Positions 31,606 to 40,622 of a stretch of 64,000 nt of DNA are shown piece after piece; the first letter of the stretch is position 1, and each line of letters begins with the position of its first letter. The stretch is from the IMG/VR virus record IMGVR_UViG_3300017788_001394, positions 1-64,000 of that record; one strand, given 5' to 3'. The notes beneath the pieces were generated by a model, which was not told the origin of the DNA, did not search any database, and saw only the letters and a program-made list of their open reading frames with translations. The translations under genes were made by a program, and so were the position numbers. The stretch comes from a virus.

Positions 31606-32850
31606 TCACCAGTAGAAATAGTTGTTGGTGTCAAATTCGTCAAGCCATGGCCACAGTTTTCTCCAATTAGATCCACGCCGCATGTCGATATCATCCAATT
31701 TTGTTTTTAGATTTTTAATCTTGTAATAATCAACATCTTGCATGTTTGCAACCTTTTCAAAGCTATCAATGGAATTAAGCATTGTTGTATTTGTTGAACA
31801 ATTTCTCGCAAGTTCAAAATAATTTTTAAAATAATCTTTAGGGAAGATTTCTAAATGCATATCCTCTTGTCCGTCTGCCATTGATATGTTGTGATCCACT
31901 TCTCTTATTTTATTCCAGTCTGTTACTTTTTGACATAGAGTGTGCATAGTTGGCAAAGATAACGAAATAATAGTACCGTGAATCATTAGTTCAATTTGAG
32001 GATACTCGTGTAAAATTGTTAAAAAATTTTCTTCCCATTGCTGTAAATTTAGACCGTGTCTAATATACTCTTGCTGTTTATCCCAGCAATCAATACTGCA
32101 AACGATTTTAAATTTTTTAATCTTCCGACTGTCTAATAATTTTACTATTTTATCTAGTATAGATTTCATTTTATCATTTTTTACTTTTAAATTGGAAAAT
32201 ATAGCTACATTTGTATCTGGGCAAGGATAATTTTGGAAAAACTCTATGTTTTGCTCAAACTCGACTTGAAAAAAAGGTTCGCCCCCTAGTATGTGATATA
32301 CTGGAATTTTATGTGCATGTGTTTTCATCCATTCCCAATGTGCTGCTAACCGCAGCGGATAGGTTTTTCTAAGTTCTTCTAGTTCGGCGATTCCCTCAGA
32401 GTTTCGGTTAAATCGTCTATCTTCTGCTGCCCACAATGTGCTATACTTAAAATTACAGTAAATACAGCTCATGTTACATAGATTATTAAAATATACTTCC
32501 ACAAAAGTTGGAGTAACATGCACTGCTCTGTTATTTTCGTTAAGTTCTGGAGGAATATCTTCTATTAGATAAGTTGTATTGTTGTCAAGTCTATCGCTTA
32601 TCCCACCTGCATCTTCAATTTTTTTACAATATTCACAACCACCACCAGGCCACTTACCATTTAGCATATTACGCCTTGCGGCGATCTTTTTTTCAGTATT
32701 ATGAAAATTAGCATAATTTTCGTGTGAAAATGTATCTGGGTCTACCCGATGGCAACTGCTGGTTTCTCCTTCTAATAATCGTACTGTACTCCAATTCCAC
32801 TTGTAAAGACAAACAGGATTTGGCATATTATATAATTTTAAAAAGTCCAT
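31606..32850 (-). CDS. Radical SAM enzyme, divergent N-terminal domain
   Basis: 414 residues. The core motif is C125-NMS-C129-IY-C132 and GGEP at 189-192. The N-terminal domain is related to the half-SPASM type but has only single Cys residues where siblings have CC (C14, C33, then C72 and C75), so the auxiliary cluster may be altered or absent. It overlaps the following radical SAM gene upstream by 13 bases. The rest of the barrel is well conserved. Confidence 0.83.
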   Translation of the reverse strand: MDFLKLYNMPNPVCLYKWNWSTVRLLEGETSSCHRVDPDTFSHENYANFHNTEKKIAARRNMLNGKWPGGGCEYCKKIEDAGGISDRLDNNTTYLIEDIPPELNENNRAVHVTPTFVEVYFNNLCNMSCIYCNFKYSTLWAAEDRRFNRNSEGIAELEELRKTYPLRLAAHWEWMKTHAHKIPVYHILGGEPFFQVEFEQNIEFFQNYPCPDTNVAIFSNLKVKNDKMKSILDKIVKLLDSRKIKKFKIVCSIDCWDKQQEYIRHGLNLQQWEENFLTILHEYPQIELMIHGTIISLSLPTMHTLCQKVTDWNKIREVDHNISMADGQEDMHLEIFPKDYFKNYFELARNCSTNTTMLNSIDSFEKVANMQDVDYYKIKNLKTKLDDIDMRRGSNWRKLWPWLDEFDTNNYFYW

Positions 32851-33737
32851 TTTTCGGTCACTGCATCCAATTTACAATTACAAAATTCTTCGTTACATAT
32901 TACTGGCGAATTTGGCAGAGTATATTTATCTTTAAGAATATTTCCTAGCCAACCACCGACATTTTTAGAACAACGTTTGATTCTACCGTCGGGTGCAACA
33001 TACAGTCGATTCAGCCCAGCTTTGCATTTGTAGCCGTAAAATTTATTTAATTGTTGATCTACTACATTTGTAAATTTTATCTTTTCGTTGTCGAAATGTA
33101 AGTTTTGTGGTATTTTCCAATCTATACCAAACGGTTTCATTTGACTAAAATGACTATCTTTAATCCAATTACGTTGTTCGTCTGTGTACTCAAACAATTC
33201 TGGATGGTGAATATTAATCCTGGTCTGTCTCGGAGTTATCTCAACTGTTAAATTCTTAAGTCTTTCGTATAACGCAACAGCACGTTCATAGTTAGTAGGT
33301 AGTAGCATCAGTGTGCAATTTACACTTGCTTTGTCTTGCATGATTTCCACTGCACTGTAGAAATGATCGTCATCGGCAAATTCACTATGCCAACTAAAAG
33401 ATACAAACGCTCGCTGTGGTTTTAGGTTTTCCCAGTAACGTAGTGTACGTGAACCATTTGTGCCCCATTCAACAAATACATTCTCATCAGAGATAGCTTC
33501 TATAAACTCATGAAACTTAGGCCACAGTGTGGGTTCTCCGCCTAATATTTCAACATGAACATATTTTGTTCTTTTCTTTTGTTCTTCGATAAGTTTTAAA
33601 TAAGGAGTCCAGTTAGTAGGCCAATGATACTTGCCATTTCTATGAAAGTCACTGCAGTACGAGCAACTGAAATTGCATGAATTATGAATGAACATTGTGA
33701 TAATAGTGCAGTCTAAATTTTCATTTGTTATGTGCAT
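32838..33737 (-). CDS. Radical SAM enzyme with C-terminal Cys domain
   Basis: 299 residues. The core motif is close to the N-terminus, C21-NFS-C25-SY-C28, with GGEP at 66-69. The C-terminal domain holds GYKCKAGLNRLYV, RCSKNVGGWLGNI and VICNEEFCNC, a SPASM-like set of Cys ligands. Unlike its neighbours it has no N-terminal auxiliary domain. It resembles the protein at 23314-24426 in this order. It overlaps the next gene upstream by 17 bases. Confidence 0.85.
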   Translation of the reverse strand: MHITNENLDCTIITMFIHNSCNFSCSYCSDFHRNGKYHWPTNWTPYLKLIEEQKKRTKYVHVEILGGEPTLWPKFHEFIEAISDENVFVEWGTNGSRTLRYWENLKPQRAFVSFSWHSEFADDDHFYSAVEIMQDKASVNCTLMLLPTNYERAVALYERLKNLTVEITPRQTRINIHHPELFEYTDEQRNWIKDSHFSQMKPFGIDWKIPQNLHFDNEKIKFTNVVDQQLNKFYGYKCKAGLNRLYVAPDGRIKRCSKNVGGWLGNILKDKYTLPNSPVICNEEFCNCKLDAVTEKWTF

Positions 33738-35091
33738 CGACCATCTCTTTATACTGTGGTACTATGTCAATTATATTTTGATCACGTATTTTATCTAATT
33801 TAAGAGTATGATTAATAAATTCTGTTAACCATTGCTCACTATAATCTTCGCTCATCATAAACTTAATTACACCGTTGCATATTTTAGCAAAATCTTTTTT
33901 AACATTGTCTGATAAATCAGTGATGTTAACCCACTCAATATAACTATCATAATGCGCCTTTAATTTTATTTTAATATCTAGCGGCAGCACTTTAATATTG
34001 TAATACTTAGGACTATGACACATATGATGACTAACAATTGGTCTTGCATCATCTATACTATTAAATCGATGTAGTCCACTTTCAGTTAATTTCCATTTCA
34101 TAAACTCGGGAAAATGGAATACATTAAACGGTGTAACAGTAAATGCAAACCATCCTTTTAGCTTAATACGGTCATTGCTATCTAACTTTTGCAAGTTTTT
34201 ATAAACTGCATCGAAATTAGCAGGTGTGCGTTGATAATTAAAAACTTCGCCTACGCCGTCGATACTTGCGCCAATCCTTACTTCTTTAAAGTTTTCCCAT
34301 AGCGATACTAACTTGTCTGGCATCATTGTTAAGTTTGTGTTGTATTCCAATCGCATATTAGGCGCATTACCGCTGGCAACAATACGTTCCAAACTTTCAG
34401 TGTGTTCGTCGATTATAAGAGGCTCACCGCCGACAATGTATAACTTGTGTGCATTGACTGCATACTTTTCAAAGTTGTGCCAGTACATGTTATTATTTTG
34501 AAACCAATCGTATTGATCTGTTGTCCAACGTCCTTTGGCATTTTTAACTAACTGTATTCGTTCATGTGTGTCTTTATAGCCAGTTTGATTGTATAGCTGC
34601 ACAAAGTCGTCGTACCATTGATGACTGTCAGTTGGGCCACACATACGACATTTTAGATTACAGAAGTTTCCGTAACGGATATCAACAAAGTTAATGTCCT
34701 GCTTAGTTACATCAAGTGTGCCATCTTCTTCAGTGATCTCTGCTGCTTTGTCGTAATCAATATAATCACCGAACCACTTTGCCCAGTCGTCACTTTCGTA
34801 TTCACGACGACTGCGTATGCCATTTATTTCCTCTTGACGACAACGTTCGCACTCAGGGTGCCATTCACCTTTGAGCATAGTTGCTCGAACGTCTTTGAGT
34901 ATAGTAGCGTTACGTGCTTCATTCCAGTCGTCACGACCAGCATTGTACGGTGTACCATCGTCCTTACGCATAATCCCACGCTGCGGGCTGTAGCTGTTGG
35001 TGTTACAACATATACGCAGGTCGCCGTTGTTACGTAAGTTTATACTGTTCCACGGCAATGGACAAAACGTACACTTCTTATCTTCACTCAT
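33721..35091 (-). CDS. Radical SAM enzyme with N-terminal twitch/half-SPASM domain
   Basis: 456 residues. The N-terminus has CPLPWNSI, RICCNT (C28, C29) and C81/C84. The core motif is C144-NLK-C148-RM-C151 and GGEP at 221-224. An insertion of about 45 residues separates the N-terminal domain from the barrel, also present in the adjacent paralog at 35088-36488. The two are tandem duplicates joined by an ATGA overlap. They may act as a pair or on successive positions of one substrate. Confidence 0.87.
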   Translation of the reverse strand: MSEDKKCTFCPLPWNSINLRNNGDLRICCNTNSYSPQRGIMRKDDGTPYNAGRDDWNEARNATILKDVRATMLKGEWHPECERCRQEEINGIRSRREYESDDWAKWFGDYIDYDKAAEITEEDGTLDVTKQDINFVDIRYGNFCNLKCRMCGPTDSHQWYDDFVQLYNQTGYKDTHERIQLVKNAKGRWTTDQYDWFQNNNMYWHNFEKYAVNAHKLYIVGGEPLIIDEHTESLERIVASGNAPNMRLEYNTNLTMMPDKLVSLWENFKEVRIGASIDGVGEVFNYQRTPANFDAVYKNLQKLDSNDRIKLKGWFAFTVTPFNVFHFPEFMKWKLTESGLHRFNSIDDARPIVSHHMCHSPKYYNIKVLPLDIKIKLKAHYDSYIEWVNITDLSDNVKKDFAKICNGVIKFMMSEDYSEQWLTEFINHTLKLDKIRDQNIIDIVPQYKEMVDAHNK

Positions 35092-36488
35092 ATTATATCC
35101 TTAAAGATAGGAAATACATTTAAAAACTTATTATCCCAATTGCGCTGTCTGTTGACAAGCTGTATGTATTCTCGTGTCTCTGGCAAGCGTTCGCTCCAGT
35201 CTTCACTGTTCATAAAGTTAATTATGCCTTTAAATCTTTTAAGTCCGTACGGGTTATCCAGAAACTGTTGTTGCGTTATATTATTTTCTTTTACACCAGT
35301 AAATTTATTCCAGTTATCAGTTAGCCAGGGATAAAACTCTTGTTCATACTTCTCTGTGATTTGTTGTTTAACTGGCACTGGCAATACTTTTACGTTAAGT
35401 TGTGGAGGCCAGTACGCAAAGTGCATGTTAATACCTCCTGCGCCAAGTGGCCATGCATTTATCTTTTTAAAATCTTGTTGGGTTTTCCATTTAACAAACT
35501 CCGGCAAGTATGCAATGTTAAGAGCCATAATGGTTGTTGCAGTTGTTACTTCAACTTGTGGTGCAGTGTTATCTAATAAGTGAAATACACGTTCCTGATG
35601 CGTCCAAGTACTTGGATAACGTATATAATCATTTTGTTCGCCTAATGCATCTATGCTGTAATGAAAGCGTACACGTTTAAACTCTGCCCATAGATCAAAT
35701 AAATCATCTCGCCATTCGACACCATTACTGTTATAACGTAACTCTATATTCTTTGCATAGCCACGTTTGATACATTCTTCTAATAGATCATAATGTTCTT
35801 CGATTATAAGACTTTCCCCGCCTGCAAAGTATAGTTGATAAAGATTAGGCACTTGCTCGTACAGTTCATCCCAGAATCTGGGATTGTTTTTATGCCAGTT
35901 ATAACTTGCTCCTGTATCAGTGCCACGATTCCATTGACTAGTGCCAGCTAGCCTAGAATTTGTAATTTGCGGTATAATAGTCTGATGGTCTTTAATCCAC
36001 CCGCTACTATCATGTGGACTACACATTACACAAGCTAGTTGACACTTTGTTCCCATACGCAAATCAATATAACGTATTTTTGCAGGAATAGATCCATCTT
36101 CTGCAGTTTCATTTATCAATGATTGCATATCGTAACGATGACTCCAGTATTCGGTTTCCCAGTTACGCTTGCTTAAATGTCCAGCACTTTCTTCTTTATA
36201 ACATTTTAAACAGCTAGCGGGTTTTTCTCCACGCAACATCATTTTTCGAACGTTACGCATGTATGCGCTATTCCACGCATCACTTAGTGATGTGGTATTA
36301 AAGTTAGCAGGAACACCATCATCGTTTTTTACTACCCCAACTTCGCCGCCGCCACTTTTGATACTACTATCCGGATCTTGTACACTACTTGCATTACTAG
36401 TGCAACATGTACGCATTTTACCGTCAGGTCTACTGCTTAAGTGTAACCACGGCAACGCACAAAACGTTGGTGAGATATTAGTTGTCAT
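35088..36488 (-). CDS. Radical SAM enzyme with N-terminal twitch/half-SPASM domain (tandem paralog)
   Basis: 466 residues. CALPWLHLSSRPDGKMRTCC supplies C28 and C29, with C93/C96 further on. The core motif is C149-QLA-C153-VM-C156, and the SAM-binding loop reads GGES (223-226) rather than GGEP. It is closely related to the downstream gene and coupled to both neighbours. The linker between domains is Gly/Ser-rich. The changed GGES is still compatible with SAM binding. Confidence 0.86.
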   Translation of the reverse strand: MTTNISPTFCALPWLHLSSRPDGKMRTCCTSNASSVQDPDSSIKSGGGEVGVVKNDDGVPANFNTTSLSDAWNSAYMRNVRKMMLRGEKPASCLKCYKEESAGHLSKRNWETEYWSHRYDMQSLINETAEDGSIPAKIRYIDLRMGTKCQLACVMCSPHDSSGWIKDHQTIIPQITNSRLAGTSQWNRGTDTGASYNWHKNNPRFWDELYEQVPNLYQLYFAGGESLIIEEHYDLLEECIKRGYAKNIELRYNSNGVEWRDDLFDLWAEFKRVRFHYSIDALGEQNDYIRYPSTWTHQERVFHLLDNTAPQVEVTTATTIMALNIAYLPEFVKWKTQQDFKKINAWPLGAGGINMHFAYWPPQLNVKVLPVPVKQQITEKYEQEFYPWLTDNWNKFTGVKENNITQQQFLDNPYGLKRFKGIINFMNSEDWSERLPETREYIQLVNRQRNWDNKFLNVFPIFKDII

Positions 36489-37324
36489 TGCAAGTCCGTT
36501 CTTTTATAATGTCGGTATGCCCAATCTCTTTCCTGACACCACCAGCATTCTCCACACTCTTTAGTAAATTTTTCGGTTTCCATTGGACCGCCTTCGCAAC
36601 TACGAGTAAGTGCTAGTAAATCTTGTAGTATGCCTAGATTGTCTGCTAGCCAAAACGTCAAACGTTTGTCTGCATTTCTGAAAGGTTCATATTCACAATA
36701 GTATTCGTCGAAGAATGCAACAGTGGGACTGCCTTCGACTATAGCATTTGGCTTTGGATTATCTCTGTGTGATTCTAGACTACACGGAAAGTCTGTTATA
36801 GTTAACGATGGATTTTTTGTAGTACCTGTGTATTCGCAATATAGTAGTTCATCTGTTGCAGTATCAGGGTTATCCCACAAATACTTTGTTACATTTTGCC
36901 AATTTAAATACGACGATAACATATTTTGAGTATTAAGATAACTGCCACGATCTTGTCCGTTGACTATTTGTGGTATCCACCAAAACTCGGCACCACGCTT
37001 TAAACTGTCTTGTATATTAACAGAGGAAAATTTTTGTCTTACCCAATCAATAACTTTATCAGCATATGCGAATGTATCTGCAGCATCAAAACATTCATTA
37101 TCAGTTGTATTCCATTTTTTAATAGTCATTGGATATACTACTGCAGTTGAATTATTTTCACTAAGTGATTTTGCTAATAGATACAGCATCAGCGAGCTAT
37201 CGAAACCGCCGCTCACCCTGATTCCAAAGGTTTTAGCTGAATGATTTATATATACGTCACCGTAGGGTGTTTTTAAAATAGAATCCTGTGTATTTGATTT
37301 AAACATAATCGGAGAATCTTTCAT
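36485..37324 (-). CDS. PP-loop ATPase, QueC-like with zinc-binding Cys cluster
   Basis: 279 residues. The ATP pyrophosphatase PP-loop VSGGFDSS is at 37-44. The C-terminus carries four Cys (C243, then C257, C260 and C263 in ECGECWWCQER), the zinc-site layout of the QueC (7-cyano-7-deazaguanine synthase) family. Such enzymes adenylate a carboxylate or carbonyl and add nitrogen. No other deazaguanine pathway gene is present, so a different amide or nitrile-forming role is likely. It sits between radical SAM genes with overlaps on both sides. The start may also be the internal Met7. Confidence 0.7.
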   Translation of the reverse strand: MKDSPIMFKSNTQDSILKTPYGDVYINHSAKTFGIRVSGGFDSSLMLYLLAKSLSENNSTAVVYPMTIKKWNTTDNECFDAADTFAYADKVIDWVRQKFSSVNIQDSLKRGAEFWWIPQIVNGQDRGSYLNTQNMLSSYLNWQNVTKYLWDNPDTATDELLYCEYTGTTKNPSLTITDFPCSLESHRDNPKPNAIVEGSPTVAFFDEYYCEYEPFRNADKRLTFWLADNLGILQDLLALTRSCEGGPMETEKFTKECGECWWCQERDWAYRHYKRTDLQ

Positions 37325-38444
37325 TTAATGATAATAAGCTGGTTTGTCTTACACTGTCAAGTAGATTGTTATATTCTTTAAACTGACTGTGGTTGTGTTG
37401 ATTAAATTGTACACTTTTCAGTAGTAGCAGGATTTCCGAAACAACCGATCGAAAATCATCGTTAACGGTTGACAAGTATTGTTCAACATCAGAAACTGCA
37501 TGTAACAGATCATGCTCTAATACAGCACTTAAACTAGTATACCCAACTACGCTGTCACTAAACAAAACTGAAAATCTATAACCTCTGTCGAACAAACTTT
37601 TATACCACTCTAGCAAGGGTATAATAGAAAAAATATTGTAAGGCATTAGCACAGAATTAAAATCGCAATGCGATGCTAAATCTTTTTCGAATATTTTTTC
37701 TATATTATTTTTTACCTTTGCCCAACTAGCATTGGTTCTAATATAGTCAAATTCACGTCCAGTTGCATCAACTGAAAACACAATATGTATACTATTGAAC
37801 GAAGACATAATTTTTTGAAATCGTTTGTTTAAATTAGTAGCGTTTGTAGTGAATCTCAATCCTGGAAGTTTCTTCTGTGTTGTTATCATATTTTCTAAAA
37901 ACAGAATAACTTTCTCATCGATCGTTGGTTCGCCTCCTAGTATTTTTATTTCTAATAGATTTTGATTAGCTGCATAATTCATAAAATTGAGAAAATCTTG
38001 TGAGTTTTCGCTTTCGTGCATTAACCAATCAAGGCCAATATTGGGATTGTTATTGATCTCTGTTACCCATTGGCTGCTAAACCGGGGACTGCACATACGA
38101 CACTTTAAATTGCACTCATTGCCTGGACGCATGTCTAAATAATAAGGACCCATGTTGTCCGTTCCATAGATTAAATCCAATGGCTTGTTAACGTTTGCAT
38201 ATGCAATTTTCCAAAGTTTAATGTCTGATGTTAACCCGCTGCTTTCTCTGTTTTTGCAATAAGAACATTCATCGGGCCATTCATTTGCAAGCATTTTTTT
38301 ACGCATGCCTACAAGTTTTTCTCCTGTCCAAAAATCTCTAGCAGCAGAAGACACTTTTTCAGCTACGCAACACGGTGCGTAGTTCCCTGCGTGATCAGCA
38401 TACATGCCGATAAAAGGAGCGTAGCAAAGAGGAGTATTGGACAT
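37299..38444 (-). CDS. Radical SAM enzyme with N-terminal twitch/half-SPASM domain
   Basis: 381 residues. YAPCCVAE (C25, C26) and C60/C63 form the N-terminal auxiliary site. The core motif is C111-NLK-C115-RM-C118 and GGEP at 170-173. It precedes the QueC-like gene with a 26-base overlap, so amide formation and radical chemistry may be coupled. It is 30 bases after the methyltransferase gene. Confidence 0.86.
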   Translation of the reverse strand: MSNTPLCYAPFIGMYADHAGNYAPCCVAEKVSSAARDFWTGEKLVGMRKKMLANEWPDECSYCKNRESSGLTSDIKLWKIAYANVNKPLDLIYGTDNMGPYYLDMRPGNECNLKCRMCSPRFSSQWVTEINNNPNIGLDWLMHESENSQDFLNFMNYAANQNLLEIKILGGEPTIDEKVILFLENMITTQKKLPGLRFTTNATNLNKRFQKIMSSFNSIHIVFSVDATGREFDYIRTNASWAKVKNNIEKIFEKDLASHCDFNSVLMPYNIFSIIPLLEWYKSLFDRGYRFSVLFSDSVVGYTSLSAVLEHDLLHAVSDVEQYLSTVNDDFRSVVSEILLLLKSVQFNQHNHSQFKEYNNLLDSVRQTSLLSLNERFSDYV

Positions 38445-38474
38445 GTTATTAATACCAGCTTAACGTTTAAAAGT

Positions 38475-39158
38475 TTATTTAAATTGTATCAATTCAAAAT
38501 TTATATCTAACACTGTGTTGATATTTTTGTAACACACTGTTTCTCCAGTAACAGCTTTGATTAAATCTTTATTTTTTTCTAAATAAGAAATCATTTTTTT
38601 ACTGTAGTGTTTAGACTTTGACCATCCACTCACTGTGTTGGAAGCCCAAATTGGATAAATTAATTTCTTCTTTACAAGTTCTAAAACTAAAATCATCAAA
38701 TCTAAATCCTTGTTAAAAGAAAAGTCGTCAAAGATAAAGATTGCGTTTTCTGATAGGCTGGCTAATATTATTTCAAAATCACTAAGTGAAAATTCCCAAG
38801 CATCAAATCTTAAAACATCACCAATAACAGATGTGTTGTATTTTTCATTCAATGAATATTTAAAATTTTTATTTTTTTCTCTAACGTAGTTGTTAAAATC
38901 TATTTTATTATCGGGCCACCATTCAAAACCGGAATAATTAGTTTCTCGAAAATCCTCAACTAATTCAAATTCTAATTCGCTGCTGTTTAACAACTCGTTG
39001 ACAGTCAACGCCCAGCCTGCTGCGCCAGCTCCTACTTCAATTATTTTTTTAGGGTTATGTTCTTTTAATACAAAATATTCATAGAACAAATTATTGAAGG
39101 AGCCCATTGGTTTATAAAACTTCATGCAGTAGTTTAATTTATCAACAATATCATTCAT
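38475..39158 (-). CDS. Class I SAM methyltransferase-like protein
   Basis: 227 residues. Motif I is KKIIEVGAGAAGWALTV at about 38-54, and IFIFDDFSFN at about 145 fits the strand-4 region of Methyltransf_24-type proteins. The C-terminus is Lys-rich. It is more AT-rich than its neighbours (long Lys/Asn/Ile runs). Coupled to the radical SAM gene upstream (ATGA). It probably methylates the cluster's product; the acceptor is unknown. Confidence 0.62.
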   Translation of the reverse strand: MNDIVDKLNYCMKFYKPMGSFNNLFYEYFVLKEHNPKKIIEVGAGAAGWALTVNELLNSSELEFELVEDFRETNYSGFEWWPDNKIDFNNYVREKNKNFKYSLNEKYNTSVIGDVLRFDAWEFSLSDFEIILASLSENAIFIFDDFSFNKDLDLMILVLELVKKKLIYPIWASNTVSGWSKSKHYSKKMISYLEKNKDLIKAVTGETVCYKNINTVLDINFELIQFK

Positions 39159-40234
39159 TTAAATTGCTCCGCAAATGGATCAAACTCCGCTCCGCATTTC
39201 ATAGCACACACTTTTAATCTGCCAGTCTCATAACTAGTTTCGTGCCAAGAATCTTCGATAATATCAAAAATCTCTGTGTCAAACACACGTTTTAATCCGT
39301 GAATCTTAGCATTAATAGCATCTTTGCCGCCTGCGAAATCTATAAATTTCCATATCTGTTCTGTCTTAGGATCTTTGTTCCACCACTTGTACATACGGCC
39401 AGCAGTCCAACAACAGGGCAACGCTACTCCCTCTGCTGTAATAAACAAACTACCTTCGTCTTTAACTTTACAACGAATGGGAGTTTGTTGGTAGTAAGCA
39501 TCCATACTACCATATTTTATTTCCAACATTGATTGTTTCTTTAATGCACTGTTTACATACTTGTCGTCGGGCTTTTTAAGTTCAGTTGTTTGATTGCCAC
39601 GACGATCAATTGCTTGATGTGATTCTTTTTTCTTGCTGTCCTGCGTAATAAATCTTCCGGTTTTTTTAGCAACAAACTTTTCAAAGCCCATTGTTTGTGC
39701 TAGTTCTTCTGCTTCGTCTACTTGATGTTGGTTGTGTTCAAATATAAGGAAGTCCCATCGAGCTCTGCCGCCTGCTGCAATAAATGCTTTCATGTTACGA
39801 TAAACAGTATCCCAATTAACACCTTGACGATATAAATGATTTGTATCACGTAGCCCATCTACACTAAAAATAACTGTGCCTGCTCTTCCAAGTACAGCGG
39901 CAAGTTCTTGCCACCATTCAGTATCACGAGCACCTGCGTTAGTATTCATGCTTAACCACATGTTAGGGTTATGTTCTCTAAAGTATTTAAATATTTCAAG
40001 TGTATCTCGTGCAATAATAGGATCACCTAAATTGCCACACATATACATTGTTTTAAGTTGACCGATAAACTCTGGCTCAAATATACGTTTACAATCTTCA
40101 AGTGTTAGCTCGCTTAAATCGATATGAGGATTTAATGCGCCGCCGTTTTGATTGCGGTCACACATTGGACAACTGGCTTGACAGTTTTGTGTTACTTCTA
40201 AGTGTATGGTTTTTATGTTTTCGAAAGTGTACAT
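39155..40234 (-). CDS. Radical SAM/SPASM enzyme
   Basis: 359 residues. The core motif is C18-QAS-C22-PM-C25, followed by a GNLGDP segment. The C-terminal auxiliary domain has C-rich segments IRCKVKDEGSLFI, GVALPCCWTAG and LKVCAMKCG. It is the full-length relative of the split pair at 14638-15478. It is the first gene of the 22-kb minus-strand block, starting just before the divergent late promoter of the next region. Confidence 0.87.
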   Translation of the reverse strand: MYTFENIKTIHLEVTQNCQASCPMCDRNQNGGALNPHIDLSELTLEDCKRIFEPEFIGQLKTMYMCGNLGDPIIARDTLEIFKYFREHNPNMWLSMNTNAGARDTEWWQELAAVLGRAGTVIFSVDGLRDTNHLYRQGVNWDTVYRNMKAFIAAGGRARWDFLIFEHNQHQVDEAEELAQTMGFEKFVAKKTGRFITQDSKKKESHQAIDRRGNQTTELKKPDDKYVNSALKKQSMLEIKYGSMDAYYQQTPIRCKVKDEGSLFITAEGVALPCCWTAGRMYKWWNKDPKTEQIWKFIDFAGGKDAINAKIHGLKRVFDTEIFDIIEDSWHETSYETGRLKVCAMKCGAEFDPFAEQFK

Positions 40235-40259
40235 TCAAATATATCTACTTTTGTGTTTC

Positions 40260-40267
40260 TATAAATA
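40260..40267 (+). promoter_or_regulatory. T4-type late promoter
   Basis: TATAAATAC lies in the short divergent gap, 25 bases before ATG 40293, with AAAGG between. It likely drives the three-gene plus-strand operon to 42271. Confidence 0.65.
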
Positions 40268-40292
40268 CTTATCTAAATTATAAAGGTACTTA

Positions 40293-40622
40293 ATGAATTA
40301 TTATCACATCTGGGCCGATCCTAAGGAAGGCGTCGAGGCTAAAGATTTTGCAGTAAAAATGCGTAAGTTCTTGGATCAATTGGTTTCGATGGGTCGTATG
40401 CATTCTTATAAATTAACTAGGATGAAATTGGGATTCAGGAGCATTGACTTACCAGAATTTCATGTTATAATGGAATTTAAAAATATGCAACAGTTAGATG
40501 ACGCAATGACTTCTGTATTAGAAGATGAACAAAACATCGAGTCTGTTCATGTTGCATTTAATCAATTGGTGGATAGCGAAACTATACATCACGCATTATA
40601 CAGGGATTATCCAGATGAGTAA
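40293..40622 (+). CDS. DUF6614-like protein
   Basis: 109 residues. The pattern MNYYHIWADPKEGVEAKDF, KLTRMKLGFRS, then LPEFHVIMEF and ALYRDYPDE matches a small family I know as DUF6614, seen in alphaproteobacteria, probably a ferredoxin-like alpha-beta barrel. It overlaps the amidinotransferase start by eight bases. It may be an auxiliary subunit or binding protein for that enzyme. No catalytic residues are evident. Confidence 0.6.
   Translation: MNYYHIWADPKEGVEAKDFAVKMRKFLDQLVSMGRMHSYKLTRMKLGFRSIDLPEFHVIMEFKNMQQLDDAMTSVLEDEQNIESVHVAFNQLVDSETIHHALYRDYPDE

Noticed and set aside
36485-37324. Complete queuosine/preQ0 DNA modification pathway
   Set aside because: Only a QueC-like gene is visible; the other steps are missing from the window.
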